Positions 16,743-26,376 of a stretch of DNA of 64,000 bases are shown one piece after another; positions within the stretch are counted from its first letter, which is position 1, and each line of letters starts with the position of its first letter. Source of the stretch: Mycolicibacterium goodii. GTDB lineage: Bacteria > Actinomycetota > Actinomycetes > Mycobacteriales > Mycobacteriaceae. The position numbers and the translations under genes are program-made. The stretch covers positions 5,366,048-5,430,047 of the forward strand of contig NZ_CP012150.1 in the NCBI RefSeq assembly GCF_001187505.1, in the 5' to 3' direction. Under the pieces are notes generated by a model. That model ran no database searches. It was given only the letters and a program-made list of their open reading frames with translations, and had not been told where the DNA came from.

Positions 16743-17798
16743 TCAGTCGATGACGGGCAGCTCGCCGAGCGGGCCCTCCCGTCCAGGTACCCGGGCGCCT
16801 CCGGACACCAGCTCGTTGGCCTGGGCCAGGCGGTCGCCGAGCTGAACCGGGTAGACGGCCTCGCCGCCGGCGACCAACTCGGCGATCATTGTCGCATCGC
16901 ACCATCGGTGGCCGTGAATGTAGCGCCGTTCCAGCGCGGTGCGCCCCACGGCCGACGGCTCGAACCGGCGGGTGCGGTGCACGAAGAAGTACTCCTCGCT
17001 GCGCACCACCGATGCATTGAAGTCGATGATCTTCTCGCGCCGCCACACCGGGCCGATCAGTGCCGAAGGCTCGACCCGCAGCCCGGTCTCCTCGAACAGT
17101 TCGCGCGCGGCGGTCTCGGCGAGGTCCTCGCCCTGCTGCACGGCACCGCCCACCGTGAACCACCACCGGGGCGCTGGCACATCCGGATGCTCGCGCGCGG
17201 GATCGCTGCCGCGCAGCAGCAGCACGGCCCCGGTCTCGTCGAGCAGCACCACCCGCGCCGACGTGCGACGGCTCAGCGAGCCCACATCGGACTGCACCTC
17301 CGGCCGCTCGGCGATCTCGAAATACGTTGGGAGCGCGGCCCTTCCACCCAGCTTCAGCATGCGCACCGCGGGCCGCTCGCGCAGCGCGAGGGTGTCGCGC
17401 ACGGCGTCGTTGTGGAACCGCCGGGCCAGCAGCACACGCGCCTCGGCGTCGGCCAACTCGGCCACCAGCGCGACCGGCAGGGCCGAGAGGTCGACGGCAG
17501 CCAGTGCGGCCGAGAGGTCGTTCTCGGCGGCCTCCCGCGCCGACCGCGGCGCACACTCGGCCGCGTCGGCCAGCTCGGCCAGTCGCCTGCCCTCCGGCCC
17601 CACCCCGTAGGCGTCGGCCGCGACGGCCCGGGCCACCACCGCGCGGCGTGCGAGCGCGCCGTCGAGGGCCTGCCACGACAGGTCGTACCGCACGTGCAGG
17701 CGGTCGAGTCGGTTCGCGGTCCGGTACGCCCAGCCGCCGAGCAACGCCAGCGCCACGACCAGGACGACCAGCAGGGTGATGACCATCCACAGCGCCAT
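16743..17798 (-). CDS. NUDIX hydrolase with N-terminal membrane/LemA-like region
   Basis: 351-aa protein. Residues 4–25 form a membrane anchor (VITLLVVLVVALALLGGW), followed by about 120 residues of alanine-rich helix resembling a LemA-like coiled region. A NUDIX domain from about residue 180 carries the complete box GxxxxxExxxxxxxREFxEETGL as GGAVQQGEDLAETAARELFEETG near 218. The NUDIX part should hydrolyse a nucleoside-diphosphate-linked compound. The ATG overlaps the pimA stop by one base, so it is the last gene of the PIM operon. Membrane tethering next to PIM genes suggests a role near the cell envelope, but this is inference. Confidence 0.85.
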   Translation of the reverse strand: MALWMVITLLVVLVVALALLGGWAYRTANRLDRLHVRYDLSWQALDGALARRAVVARAVAADAYGVGPEGRRLAELADAAECAPRSAREAAENDLSAALAAVDLSALPVALVAELADAEARVLLARRFHNDAVRDTLALRERPAVRMLKLGGRAALPTYFEIAERPEVQSDVGSLSRRTSARVVLLDETGAVLLLRGSDPAREHPDVPAPRWWFTVGGAVQQGEDLAETAARELFEETGLRVEPSALIGPVWRREKIIDFNASVVRSEEYFFVHRTRRFEPSAVGRTALERRYIHGHRWCDATMIAELVAGGEAVYPVQLGDRLAQANELVSGGARVPGREGPLGELPVID

Positions 17799-18958
17799 CA
17801 GACCGATTCCCCTGCCGTTTCATCGCGGCTCGCCGCGCCACTCAACTGCACCTTGATCCCCGCCCCGGACACCGTCTCGTACACCCGCATGATCTGCGCC
17901 GACACCACCGACCAGTCGTAGCGGTGCACCCGTTCGGACGCGCGTGCGATGTAGCCCGCGCGCAACTGGTCGTCCTCCAGTATCTCGATGAGCGCGGCGG
18001 CCATGCTCTCCGCGTCGTCGACGGGCACCAGCAGGCCCGCCTCACCGTCGGCCAGGACGCGCCGGAAGGCGTCCAGATCGCTGGCCACCACGGCGGTCCC
18101 GGCCGCCATCGCCTCGACGAGCACGATGCCGAAGCTCTCGCCGCCGAGGTGCGGGGCGCAGTACACGTCGGCGCTGCGCATGGCCGCGGCCTTGGTGGCG
18201 TCGTCGACCTGGCCGAGGAAGCGCAGATGCCCGGCCAGCGCGCCGGCCTGCTCGCGCAACTCGTCCTCGTCACCGCGGCCGACGATCAGGATCTCGATGT
18301 CGGCGAACCGCTCGACGAGTTCGGGCAGCGCCGCCAGCAGCACCGCCATGCCCTTGCGCGGTTCGTCGTACCGGCCGAGGAACAACACCGTGCGCCCGGG
18401 CCGCGGATAACCGTCGAGCAGCGGCGCCTCGGCGAAGGACGCGACGTCGACGCCGTTGGGGATCTCGACGGCGTCGGAGCCCAGCGCCTCCATCTGCCAG
18501 CGCCGCGCGAGGTCGGACACCGCGATACGGCCGACGATCTTCTCGTGGTAGGGCCGCAGGATCCCCTGGAACACGCTGAGCGTCAACGACTTCGTGGTCG
18601 AGGTGTGGAACGTCGCGACGATCGGCCCCTCGGCGGCCTGCAGCGCCAGCATCGACAGGCTCGGCGCGTTCGGTTCGTGGATGTGCAGCACATCGAAGTC
18701 GCCCTCGGCGATCCACTTCTTGACCTTGCGGTGCGTGGCGGGCCCGAACCGCAGTCGCGCCACCGAGCCGTTGTACGGGATCGGCACCGCCTTGCCACCG
18801 GAGGCGACGTAATCGGGCAGCTTCACGTGCGGCGAGGCCGGGGCCAGCACGCTCACCTCGTGCCCGGCGTTGCGCAACACCTCGGCGAGCTGCAGCACAT
18901 GGGACTGCACGCCACCCGGCACGTCGAACGAATAGGGGCAGACCATCCCGATACGCAT
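17798..18958 (-). CDS. pimA: Phosphatidylinositol mannosyltransferase PimA
   Basis: 386-aa GT4-family GDP-mannose transferase that adds the first mannose to the 2-position of phosphatidyl-inositol on the inner leaflet. The GT-B fold begins MRIGMVCPYSFDVPGGVQSH, where the Gly-Gly loop contacts the donor. HIHEPNAPSLSML near 118 and TFHTSTTKS near 136 follow. Donor-site residues are seen in FLGRYDEPRKGM (R196/K201 region) and the HLGGESFGIVLVEA block with the E-x7-E motif near 274. The sequence is almost identical, as I recall it, to the crystallised M. smegmatis enzyme. The ATG is one base after the patA stop. Confidence 0.97.
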   Translation of the reverse strand: MRIGMVCPYSFDVPGGVQSHVLQLAEVLRNAGHEVSVLAPASPHVKLPDYVASGGKAVPIPYNGSVARLRFGPATHRKVKKWIAEGDFDVLHIHEPNAPSLSMLALQAAEGPIVATFHTSTTKSLTLSVFQGILRPYHEKIVGRIAVSDLARRWQMEALGSDAVEIPNGVDVASFAEAPLLDGYPRPGRTVLFLGRYDEPRKGMAVLLAALPELVERFADIEILIVGRGDEDELREQAGALAGHLRFLGQVDDATKAAAMRSADVYCAPHLGGESFGIVLVEAMAAGTAVVASDLDAFRRVLADGEAGLLVPVDDAESMAAALIEILEDDQLRAGYIARASERVHRYDWSVVSAQIMRVYETVSGAGIKVQLSGAASRDETAGESV

Positions 18959-18959
18959 C

Positions 18960-19874
18960 TCAGGTCCCCAACCGTGCGCGGCGCTCGTCGGACAGATCGG
19001 CCAGCCACTGCGGCTGCAGCATGTGCCAGTCGGCCGGATATTTGGCGATGTTGTCGGCGAACCGGTCGGCGAGCGCCTGCGTGATCGCGGTGACATCGCC
19101 CGAGGCGGTGTCGAGCTCGGGATAGACGCGCATCCCCCAGCCGTCGCCCTCGAACCAGCAGTGCACCGGGAACAGGGCCGCACCGGTCTCGATGGCGAGC
19201 TTGGCCGGGCCGGCGGGCATCCGGGTCGGCTCACCGAAGAAGTCGACCTGAACACCGCTGCGGGTCAGATCGCGCTCGGCCATCAGGCAGATCGGCCGGT
19301 TGTCGGTGAGGCGCTCGGCGAGCACGTCGAAAGGCGGGCGTTCACCCCCGGTCAGCGGCAACACCTCGAAGCCGAGGCTCTCGCGGTACTCGACGAAGCG
19401 CCGGTACAGCGACTCGGGCTTGAGGCGTTCGGCGACCGTCGTGAACGAACCGTAGTTCTGCGCCAGCCACACCCCGGCCATGTCCCAGTTCCCGCTGTGC
19501 GGCAGGGCGAGCACCGCGCCGCGGCCTGCGTCGAGCGCCGACCACAGCAGTTCGATGTCGATGACGTCGAGCTGCTCCCCGAGCCGTCGGTGGTCCATCG
19601 CAGGCAGCCGGAAGGCCTCGCGCCAGTACCGGGCGTACGACGCGACCGACGCGCGGATCAAGTCGTCGGGCACCGCTGCGGGTGGCCTGCCGACGACGCG
19701 GGCCAGGTTGCGGCGCAGCTGGGCGGGTCCGCCGTTGCGGGACGCGTAGCGCGCGCCGGCACCGAACACGCCCCGCGCCACCGATTCCGGCATGGCGCGC
19801 ACCAGCCGCCAGCCGGCCGCATACCCCAAGTCCGTCACCTGCCCGCCCAGCGGGATGCGGCCGGATCGCGTCAC
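18960..19874 (-). CDS. patA: PIM acyltransferase PatA
   Basis: 304-aa peripheral-membrane acyltransferase that transfers palmitoyl from acyl-CoA to the 6-position of the PimA-added mannose. It belongs to the LpxL/HtrB family: the HxxxxD-type catalytic motif is LALPHSGNWDMAG near residue 126, and the partner glutamate lies in CLMAERDL near 200. The GTG at 19874 overlaps the pgsA stop by four bases (GTGA) and gives the length of the M. smegmatis protein; the longer in-frame reading upstream is antisense-like. Confidence 0.95.
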   Translation of the reverse strand: MTRSGRIPLGGQVTDLGYAAGWRLVRAMPESVARGVFGAGARYASRNGGPAQLRRNLARVVGRPPAAVPDDLIRASVASYARYWREAFRLPAMDHRRLGEQLDVIDIELLWSALDAGRGAVLALPHSGNWDMAGVWLAQNYGSFTTVAERLKPESLYRRFVEYRESLGFEVLPLTGGERPPFDVLAERLTDNRPICLMAERDLTRSGVQVDFFGEPTRMPAGPAKLAIETGAALFPVHCWFEGDGWGMRVYPELDTASGDVTAITQALADRFADNIAKYPADWHMLQPQWLADLSDERRARLGT

Positions 19875-20539
19875 GGTTCGCTCGTCTCGGGTTTCTCGCC
19901 GCCTGCCGGGTGCAGCGGTTCCATCGCGCCCGGCGACGTGCGCACCGCGTGCACCCGCTGCAGCAGCGTCACGACGCTGGCGACCGCGAGCACCCACATC
20001 GCCACGTGCAGCGCCCACGGCAACGGGAAGAACGGCAAATCCGACAATCCGGCGCCGGCCAGCACGATCACCAGGCGTTCGGGCCGCTCGATGATGCCGC
20101 CGTCGCCGCGCAGCCCGCTGGCCTCGGCTCTGGCCTTGATGTAGGAGATCACCTGGGAGGTGACCAGGCAGATCAGTGTGGCGACCACGAGTGACGCGCT
20201 GTCCAGGCCGAACGCGGCCCACCACAGCAGTCCGGCGAACACCGCACCGTCACCGAGCCGGTCACAGGTGGCGTCGAGCACGGCGCCGAAGCGGGTGCCG
20301 CCGCCCTGTTCGCGGGCCATCGCACCGTCGAGCATGTCGGCGAGCACGAAGAACCACACGACCAGCGCGCCCCACCACAGCTGGCCGATCGGGAACAGCG
20401 TCAACGCCCCGATGACCGATGCCGCGGTGCCGACGAGCGTCACGATGTCGGGCGTCAGCCCGGCCCGCAGGGCCGCCTTGGCCACCGGCCGGGACAGCTT
20501 CACGTAGGCCGCGCGGGTCATCAGGTACACATTGCTCAC
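19871..20539 (-). CDS. pgsA1: Phosphatidylinositol-phosphate synthase PgsA1
   Basis: 222-aa CDP-alcohol phosphotransferase with about six membrane segments. It joins CDP-diacylglycerol to inositol 1-phosphate, giving the lipid later mannosylated by PimA. The motif DxxDGxxAR…G…D…D is complete as DMLDGAMAREQGGGTRFG then AVLDATCDRLGD near residues 66–93, with both metal-binding Asp pairs. The GTG start overlaps the HIT-gene stop by four bases. Confidence 0.95.
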   Translation of the reverse strand: MSNVYLMTRAAYVKLSRPVAKAALRAGLTPDIVTLVGTAASVIGALTLFPIGQLWWGALVVWFFVLADMLDGAMAREQGGGTRFGAVLDATCDRLGDGAVFAGLLWWAAFGLDSASLVVATLICLVTSQVISYIKARAEASGLRGDGGIIERPERLVIVLAGAGLSDLPFFPLPWALHVAMWVLAVASVVTLLQRVHAVRTSPGAMEPLHPAGGEKPETSEP

Positions 20540-21171
20540 GGTGTGTGCGCTTTTCCGTCTTTTCCGTCGTTGCCGGCCTCGACCTCGTCCTGGCGAACCC
20601 ACTCGTCGGCCAGCAGTTGCCGGGTCTCCTTCAACAGCTGCGGGATGACCTTCGAGCCGCCGATGATGGTGATGAAGTTGGCGTCGCCGCCCCATCGCGG
20701 AACCACGTGCATGTGCAGGTGTTCGGCCAGCGAGCCGCCCGCCGAGGACCCGAGGTTCAGGCCCACGTTGAAGCCGTGCGGGCGCGACACCGCCTTGATC
20801 ACCCGAATCGCCTTCTGCGTGAAGGCCATCAGCTCCGAGCTCTCCTCATCGGTGAGGTCTTCGAGCTCCGACACCCGCCGATACGGCACGACCATGAGGT
20901 GGCCCGGGTTGTACGGGTAGAGGTTGAGCACGGCATAGACCCGCCTGCCACGCGCCACCATCAGACCGTCCTCGTCGGACAGTTCGGGGATGTCGGTGAA
21001 CGGCTCCGCCGAACCCGCCGAACCCGCCGACCCGCTCTCGCGCTTCTTCATCGGCGCTTCGGCGATGTAGCTCATGCGGTGCGGTGTCCACAACCGCTGC
21101 AGGTGATCGGGTTCGCCCACGCCGCGGTCCACGATCTGCCGCTCGTCAGGACCGGTCACATCCCCTGTCAC
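20536..21171 (-). CDS. HIT-family nucleotide phosphorylase/hydrolase (Ap4A phosphorylase-like)
   Basis: 211-aa HIT protein. The triad is seen in [11 protein letters not shown] near residue 150, preceded by [16 protein letters not shown] near 88. It is similar in length and ends to the M. tuberculosis Ap4A phosphorylase (Rv2613c, second gene of the same operon). It should cleave diadenosine tetraphosphate or a related dinucleotide. The GTG at 21171 overlaps the thrS stop by four bases, the same pattern as the next two genes; a GTG four codons later (21159) is the alternative. A short Ser/Gly/Ala insert ([12 protein letters not shown]) follows the N-terminal segment. Confidence 0.85.
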   Translation of the reverse strand: MTGDVTGPDERQIVDRGVGEPDHLQRLWTPHRMSYIAEAPMKKRESGSAGSAGSAEPFTDIPELSDEDGLMVARGRRVYAVLNLYPYNPGHLMVVPYRRVSELEDLTDEESSELMAFTQKAIRVIKAVSRPHGFNVGLNLGSSAGGSLAEHLHMHVVPRWGGDANFITIIGGSKVIPQLLKETRQLLADEWVRQDEVEAGNDGKDGKAHTP

Positions 21172-23234
21172 TTCGCGGCGCCCGCCTTCACGTTCTCGGC
21201 GGTGGGCACCGAATTGTTGCGGTCGGCGATCCATTTCACGATCATCTCCACGGCTTCGTCGCGCGGCACACCGTTGATCTGGGTGCGGTCGCCGAAGCGG
21301 AACGACACGGCGCCTGCCTCCGCATCCTTGTCACCTGCGAGCAGCATGAACGGCACCTTCAGATTGGTGTGGTTGACGATCTTCTTCGCCATCCGGTCGT
21401 CGCTGGCATCGACCTCCACCCGCACACCGCGCGACTTCAGTTGCGCGGCAACCTCTTCCAGGTACGGGATGTGCGCGTCGGCGACCGGGATACCCACCAC
21501 CTGCACCGGGGCCAGCCACGCCGGGAACGCGCCCGCGTAGTGCTCGGTGAGGACGCCGAAGAACCGCTCGATCGAGCCGAACAGGGCGCGGTGGATCAGC
21601 ACCGGGCGCTGGCGGCTGCCATCGGCGGCGGTGTATTCGAGCTCGAAGCGGTCGGGCATGTTGAAGTCGAGCTGGATCGTCGACATCTGCCAGCTGCGGC
21701 CCAGCGCGTCCTTGACCTGCACCGAGATCTTCGGCCCGTAGAAGGCGGCGCCGCCCGGATCCGGCACCAGGTCAAGACCCGACGCCTCGGCCACCTCGCG
21801 CAGCGTCTCGGTGGCCTCGTCCCAGATCTCGTCGGAGCCGACGTACTTCTCCGGGTCCTTGGTGGACAGCTCCAGGTAGTAGTCGTCCAGGCCGTAGTCG
21901 GAGAGCAGGTCCAGCACGAACTGCAGCAGCCGGGTGAGCTCGTCACGCATCTGCTCACGCGTGGCGTAGATGTGCGCGTCGTCCTGGGTCATGCCGCGCA
22001 CCCGGGTCAGACCGTGCACCACACCGGACTTCTCGTAGCGGTACACCGAGCCGAACTCGAAGAGCCGCAACGGCAGTTCGCGGTACGACCGCCCACGCGA
22101 CCGGAAGATCAGGTGGTGCATGGGGCAGTTCATCGGCTTGAGGTAGTAGTTCTGCCCGGGCTTGCGCACCTCCCCGTCGGCGTCGTACTCGGCGTCGATG
22201 TGCATCGCCGGGAACATGCCGTCGGCGTACCACTCCAGGTGTCCGGAGGTGACGTACAGCTGCTCTTTGGTGATGTGCGGGGTGTTGACGAACTCGTAGC
22301 CCGCCTCCAGGTGCTTACGCCGCGAGTAGTCCTCCAGCTCGCGGCGCACCACACCACCGCGGGGATGGAAAACCGGTAGGCCCGAACCCAATTCGTCGGG
22401 GAAGCTGAACAGGTCGAGTTCGACGCCGAGCTTGCGGTGGTCGCGGCGCTGTGCTTCCTCGATGAGCTCGAGGTGACGGTCGAGGGCCTCCTGCGACTCC
22501 CATGCGGTGCCGTAGATGCGCTGCAGGCTCGCGTTGTTCTGGTTGCCACGCCAGTACGCGGCGCTGCTGCGGGTCAGCTTGAACGCCGGGATGAACCTGG
22601 TGGTGGGGATGTGCGGGCCGCGGCACAGATCACCCCACACCCGCTCCTTGGTGCGGGCGTTGAGGTTGTCGTAGGCGGTCAATTCGTCCCCGCCTATCTC
22701 CATGATCTCGTCCGATGACTGCAGGTCACCGGACTTGTCGTCGACGAGTTCGAGCTTGTACGGCTCGTTGGCCAGTTCCTCGCGGGCCTGGTCCTTGGAC
22801 TCGTAGACGCGGCGGGAGAACAGCTGCCCGTCCTTGATGATCTGGCGCATGCGCTTCTCCAGGCGCTCCAGATCCTCGGGGGTGAACGGCTCCGCCACGT
22901 CGAAGTCGTAGTAGAAGCCGTCGGTGATCGGCGGGCCGATACCGAGTTTCGCCTGCGGGAACAGGTCCTGCACCGCCTGTGCGAGCACATGCGCGCACGA
23001 GTGGCGGATGACGCTGCGGCCGTCTTCGGTGTCGGCGGCGACCGGGGTCACCTCGACATCGGTGTCCGGGGTCCACGACAGGTCGCGCAGCCGGCCGTCG
23101 GCATCGCGGACCACGACGATCGCGTCGGGTGCGCCCCGGCCGGGCAGTTCGGCTTCGCGAACCGCCGCGCCCGCGGTGGTCCCGGCAGCCACCCGGATCG
23201 GGGCTGCGGGGGCGGAACTGGCGACGGCGGTCAT
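21168..23234 (-). CDS. thrS: Threonyl-tRNA synthetase
   Basis: 688-aa class-II synthetase that charges tRNA-Thr. The order is a short TGS domain (residues ~20–75), the tRNA-SAD editing domain with [16 protein letters not shown] near 82, class-II motif 2 as [17 protein letters not shown] near 395 and motif 3 [15 protein letters not shown] near 550, then the anticodon-binding domain ([16 protein letters not shown]). AGGAGAG precedes the ATG. The 84-base upstream gap has a TAGCAT -10-like box; I see no T-box leader. It opens the chain thrS–HIT–pgsA1–patA–pimA–NUDIX, in which every junction overlaps or is within one base. Confidence 0.97.
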   Translation of the reverse strand: MTAVASSAPAAPIRVAAGTTAGAAVREAELPGRGAPDAIVVVRDADGRLRDLSWTPDTDVEVTPVAADTEDGRSVIRHSCAHVLAQAVQDLFPQAKLGIGPPITDGFYYDFDVAEPFTPEDLERLEKRMRQIIKDGQLFSRRVYESKDQAREELANEPYKLELVDDKSGDLQSSDEIMEIGGDELTAYDNLNARTKERVWGDLCRGPHIPTTRFIPAFKLTRSSAAYWRGNQNNASLQRIYGTAWESQEALDRHLELIEEAQRRDHRKLGVELDLFSFPDELGSGLPVFHPRGGVVRRELEDYSRRKHLEAGYEFVNTPHITKEQLYVTSGHLEWYADGMFPAMHIDAEYDADGEVRKPGQNYYLKPMNCPMHHLIFRSRGRSYRELPLRLFEFGSVYRYEKSGVVHGLTRVRGMTQDDAHIYATREQMRDELTRLLQFVLDLLSDYGLDDYYLELSTKDPEKYVGSDEIWDEATETLREVAEASGLDLVPDPGGAAFYGPKISVQVKDALGRSWQMSTIQLDFNMPDRFELEYTAADGSRQRPVLIHRALFGSIERFFGVLTEHYAGAFPAWLAPVQVVGIPVADAHIPYLEEVAAQLKSRGVRVEVDASDDRMAKKIVNHTNLKVPFMLLAGDKDAEAGAVSFRFGDRTQINGVPRDEAVEMIVKWIADRNNSVPTAENVKAGAAK

Positions 23235-23293
23235 CGGGGACTCTCCTATGGACAGGGGCTAGGGCGAACGCGACTATGCTATCGGGCTTGCTG

Positions 23294-23309
23294 CCCGGTG
23301 CTTGCCGGG
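23294..23309 (-). terminator. Weak hairpin before thrS
   Basis: CCCGG 23294–23298 pairs with CCGGG 23305–23309 around a six-base loop, just after the TIGR02611 gene. It has no T-tract, so at best it is a weak terminator or pause. Confidence 0.25.
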
Positions 23310-23318
23310 GCGCGGCGT

Positions 23319-23750
23319 CTACGAGCCGATACCGACCGGGCTCTTGAGCCAGGACGGTTCGAATCCGACCAGGCCGCCCGCCCAGTACAACGCGCCGAGC
23401 CCCCACAGGGTGGCGACCACGATGGCGGTGGTGAACCCCGCGCTCAGCGCCTTGACGGCGATGTGCTGCCGCGAGAACCATTCCATGACCGCGTCGTAGC
23501 GCTCCTTGACGAAGTGCAGCGCGACCTTGGCGAACCGGAACTCGGTGGCGAGGATGGCCAGGCCGAGGAACACAATGGCCCAGCCCGGTCCCGGATACGG
23601 GATGGCAACGATGCCCGCCGCGAGCACGACCGCGCCGACGACGCCGATGACGATCCGGTAGACGAAGTTGGCCAGCGGCCGGTCGCGCAGTCGGTCACGC
23701 TGACGCGCCCAGCGTCGTTTGACCTTCGACAGGCTCTCGGAGACGTTCAT
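23319..23750 (-). CDS. TIGR02611-type transmembrane protein (PGPGW family)
   Basis: 143-aa membrane protein with the family hallmark PYPGPGWAIVFLGLAILATEF near residues 51–71. Three hydrophobic segments are seen (about 32–50, 57–73 and 97–117). The basic N-terminus (KVKRRWARQRDRLRDR) should face the cytoplasm. The family function is unknown. The ATG overlaps the stop of the PaaI-like thioesterase gene by four bases. Confidence 0.85.
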   Translation of the reverse strand: MNVSESLSKVKRRWARQRDRLRDRPLANFVYRIVIGVVGAVVLAAGIVAIPYPGPGWAIVFLGLAILATEFRFAKVALHFVKERYDAVMEWFSRQHIAVKALSAGFTTAIVVATLWGLGALYWAGGLVGFEPSWLKSPVGIGS

Positions 23751-24400
23751 GGCTGACCCGGTTTCAGCCGCACGAACAACGCCTCGGCCTCGGTGAGCAC
23801 CTCGGCTCCGTCGCAGAGCCGGCCGGTGACGAAGATCTTGCGGCCCTCGATCCGGTCGACACCGGCGTCCACCTGCAGTTCCTTTTCGATCGGCGCGATC
23901 TTGCGGTAGTTGACGTGCAGATATGCGGTGCGCTGATACGGGCTGCGGGTCAGTTTGGCCGCCGTGAAACCCAGCAGTGAATCGAACATCAGCGACAACG
24001 CGCCCCCGTGGACGGCGCCGTTACGGCCGAGATGGAACCGGCGGAAGTACGCGGTCCCCGCGATCCGATCGTCCTCGACCTGCAGGTGCACCGGCACTGC
24101 GCTCACGTTGCCCCGGTTGGGCAGGTCGAGCCGGCGGCCCGACGGCGAAGTCCATTCGTCGGCGTCATACGGCGCGAGCAGCGCCGACACCTTCTCGATC
24201 AGTCCCGCGGCCTCGGTGAACACCTCGTCGGGAGCGTCGGCCGCCCTCGCGTGGTCCTGCAGGGTCCGCACCGCCTCGATGAACCTGCCGTAGTCGGGTC
24301 CCCCGCGTGTGGTGGGTTTCGGCGGGTTGAATCCCCCGCCGGGGTGCTTGCCCGCGGTCTCGATCGCCGGGCTGGTCTCTGGGCTGGTCTGTGGGGCCAC
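23747..24400 (-). CDS. PaaI-family hotdog thioesterase
   Basis: 217-aa protein with a C-terminal 4HBT/PaaI hotdog domain (about residues 85–215). The signature HGGALSLMFDSLLGF near 133 carries the catalytic aspartate region, and YLHVNYRKIAPIEKEL follows. An N-terminal 80-residue extension is rich in Pro/Thr and then helical. It should hydrolyse acyl-CoA or acyl-ACP. The GTG at 24400 (start VAPQTSPETSP) is preferred, although no strong ribosome site is seen; an ATG at 24439 is the alternative. It is coupled to the TIGR02611 gene downstream. Confidence 0.8.
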   Translation of the reverse strand: MAPQTSPETSPAIETAGKHPGGGFNPPKPTTRGGPDYGRFIEAVRTLQDHARAADAPDEVFTEAAGLIEKVSALLAPYDADEWTSPSGRRLDLPNRGNVSAVPVHLQVEDDRIAGTAYFRRFHLGRNGAVHGGALSLMFDSLLGFTAAKLTRSPYQRTAYLHVNYRKIAPIEKELQVDAGVDRIEGRKIFVTGRLCDGAEVLTEAEALFVRLKPGQP

Positions 24401-24473
24401 GCTTCCACCGTATTGCCTGCACGTGTTTTCCCTTCCCATCGACCGTGCGCCGCGGGCGGGATGCCACCGTCGA

Positions 24474-25562
24474 TCACCGCCCGGCACGCACGCTCGACGG
24501 TTCCGGAGCCTCGTCCAGCCCCTGCCGCACCACCGCCTGATCGAGCTGATAGGTCAGCACGGCGAGGGTGAACAGCCCGATGGACATGTTCGCAAGAGCG
24601 CCAAAACCTTCCGTGGCGAAGTCGACGAGTGCGTTGAGGAAGGTGAATGCCAGCGCCGCGTTGCGCAACCACCGCAGCGGCCACACCGCGTCGGTGCGAC
24701 GCCGCGCGATCATGGCGGGCAGCGCCAACCCGGCCGTGATGACGGCCGTGCCGAGCAGGATCACCGACGACGGCGTGGCGCCGGCGATGTGGAACGTGAT
24801 GTCGCCCTCTTCGAAGAGGTGATCGCCGATCACCAGGCCCAGCACCCCGAACAGCACGCCTGCCACCGCCCCGGCCACCAGCAGCCAGCCCACCACAGGA
24901 ACCCATCGCGGGCTGCGGAAGAAGCCCGGGATCAGGCGGGGCGATGTCTGCTGCAACCGGTAGAGACGCTCGGGCGCGGGGTCGGCGGAGATCAGCAGCG
25001 CGCGGATGTGTGCGAGCTCGTCGGGATCGGCGCCCAGTTCGCGTGCCTGCTCGACGAGGGTGAGCCCGACGTCGCGGCGGTGCCGGGCCAACCCGCGGGC
25101 GACGCCGTCGGCGGCGATCGACGCGGCCGATGCGACGCACTCCCGCGCGGTGAACGGCCGGAATCCCCGGACCACCCGCGCGCCCACCAGGATCAGGACC
25201 ACCAGGATGTACATGATTTCGGCGGCCGGACCGTAGAAGTAGTCGTTGTCCTTCGTGACGAACTTGCCGACCTCGTCGAGGAACAGGCCGAATCCGACGC
25301 CGCCCAGCACGACGGCGGCGATCCTGACCCCGAAACCCAGCGCCAGCCATCCGAGCAGCAACGCGACCATCATCAGCGCACCACCCCACAGCGCGTGCGC
25401 AATGTGCAGGGTGCCGCCGCCGATCTGCGGATAACCGGTGAGCTGCAGGTAGAGCCGGGTGAGCAGGATGGTGGCGATGGCGATCAGGACGAACGACTCG
25501 GCGGCACCTGAGCCCAGTACGTTCCGGGTGATCGGTCCGCGTCTGTCACGGGTCGTGGGCAT
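24474..25562 (-). CDS. Polytopic membrane protein, unknown function
   Basis: 362-aa protein with about eight hydrophobic segments. Two blocks of membrane helices (residues ~25–130 and ~220–345) are separated by a soluble helical part (ARHRRDVGLTLVEQARELG, RALLISADPAPERLYRLQQ). Recognisable local patterns include LHIAHALWGGALMMVALLL and VGFGLFLDEVGKFVTKDNDYFYGPA, which recur in uncharacterised actinobacterial membrane proteins. The ATG at 25562 follows AGGAGG. It stands alone, divergent from the OpuC-type operon. Confidence 0.7.
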   Translation of the reverse strand: MPTTRDRRGPITRNVLGSGAAESFVLIAIATILLTRLYLQLTGYPQIGGGTLHIAHALWGGALMMVALLLGWLALGFGVRIAAVVLGGVGFGLFLDEVGKFVTKDNDYFYGPAAEIMYILVVLILVGARVVRGFRPFTARECVASAASIAADGVARGLARHRRDVGLTLVEQARELGADPDELAHIRALLISADPAPERLYRLQQTSPRLIPGFFRSPRWVPVVGWLLVAGAVAGVLFGVLGLVIGDHLFEEGDITFHIAGATPSSVILLGTAVITAGLALPAMIARRRTDAVWPLRWLRNAALAFTFLNALVDFATEGFGALANMSIGLFTLAVLTYQLDQAVVRQGLDEAPEPSSVRAGR

Positions 25563-25657
25563 CCATCCTCCTGCTGCCGTTGGCATGGTTGTACCGCACC
25601 GGGCCGCAGCGCACCCGCGGAACGCGGGCCGACACACCCGGATTGGGATGTTTGGGT

Positions 25658-25681
25658 CCGCGGGTAGTCGGGTACCCGCGG
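25658..25681. promoter_or_regulatory. Perfect 9-bp inverted repeat upstream of the OpuC operon
   Basis: CCGCGGGTA (25658–25666) and TACCCGCGG (25673–25681) face each other across six bases, 48 bases before the first permease start. The site is in the divergent 166-base intergenic stretch. It could be a repressor operator or an RNA hairpin in the leader; nothing else clear is seen in this gap. Confidence 0.45.
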
Positions 25682-25728
25682 CTCGTTCAAGATCGTCATG
25701 TTCCAGGCCGGAAGGCGCTGACCAGCCC

Positions 25729-26376
25729 ATGAGCTTCGTCGAGTTCGTCACGGACCGTTGGGCGGTCCTGTCGTTCCTCGCCTACCAGCACATGAGCCTG
25801 GTGGTGCAGACACTGCTGGTCGCCACGGCCGCGGCCCTGCTCGTCGGCGTGCTGATCTACCGCTCGCCGTGGGGCCGCGCGGTCGGCAACACGCTCACCT
25901 CGGTGGGTCTGACGATTCCGTCCTACGCGCTGCTCGGGGTCCTGGTCGCGGTCATCGGCATCGGGGTGCTGCCGTCGGTGATCATGCTGGTGTTCTTCGG
26001 GTTCCTGCCCATCCTGCGCAATGTCCTGGTGGGCCTCGGCGGTGTCGACAGCGCCCTCGTCGAGTCCGCGCGCGGCATGGGCATGAGCCGAATGACGACC
26101 CTGCTGCGCCTGGAGATCCCCCTGGCGTGGCCGGTGATCATGACCGGTGTGCGCGTGTCGGCGCAGATGTTGATGGGTGTCGCCGCGATCGCCGCGTACG
26201 CCCTCGGCCCCGGTCTCGGCGGCTACATCTTCTCCGGCATCTCGCGCACCGGCGGCGCCAACGCCACCAACTCGATCGTCGCGGGCACCGTCGGCATCCT
26301 CATCCTGGCCATCGTGTTGGACACCGTGCTCAACGTCATCACCCGCCTGACCACTCCGAGGGGGATTCGTGTCTGA
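25729..26376 (+). CDS. Glycine betaine/choline ABC transporter permease (OpuCB-like)
   Basis: 215-aa inner-membrane permease of an osmoprotectant ABC importer. Six hydrophobic segments and the EAA-type cytoplasmic loop ESARGMGMSRMTTLLRLEIP near residue 120 contact the ATPase. The ATG at 25729 is chosen because the protein then begins MSFVEFVTDRWAVL, as usual for the family; the nearest purine-rich stretch (GGAAGG) is 13 bases away, so initiation may be weak. The stop overlaps the ATPase start by eight bases. Confidence 0.9.
   Translation: MSFVEFVTDRWAVLSFLAYQHMSLVVQTLLVATAAALLVGVLIYRSPWGRAVGNTLTSVGLTIPSYALLGVLVAVIGIGVLPSVIMLVFFGFLPILRNVLVGLGGVDSALVESARGMGMSRMTTLLRLEIPLAWPVIMTGVRVSAQMLMGVAAIAAYALGPGLGGYIFSGISRTGGANATNSIVAGTVGILILAIVLDTVLNVITRLTTPRGIRV

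Noticed and set aside
23235..23318. T-box riboswitch before thrS
   Set aside because: Only 84 bases with a short hairpin; no T-box sequence or specifier-loop arrangement is visible.
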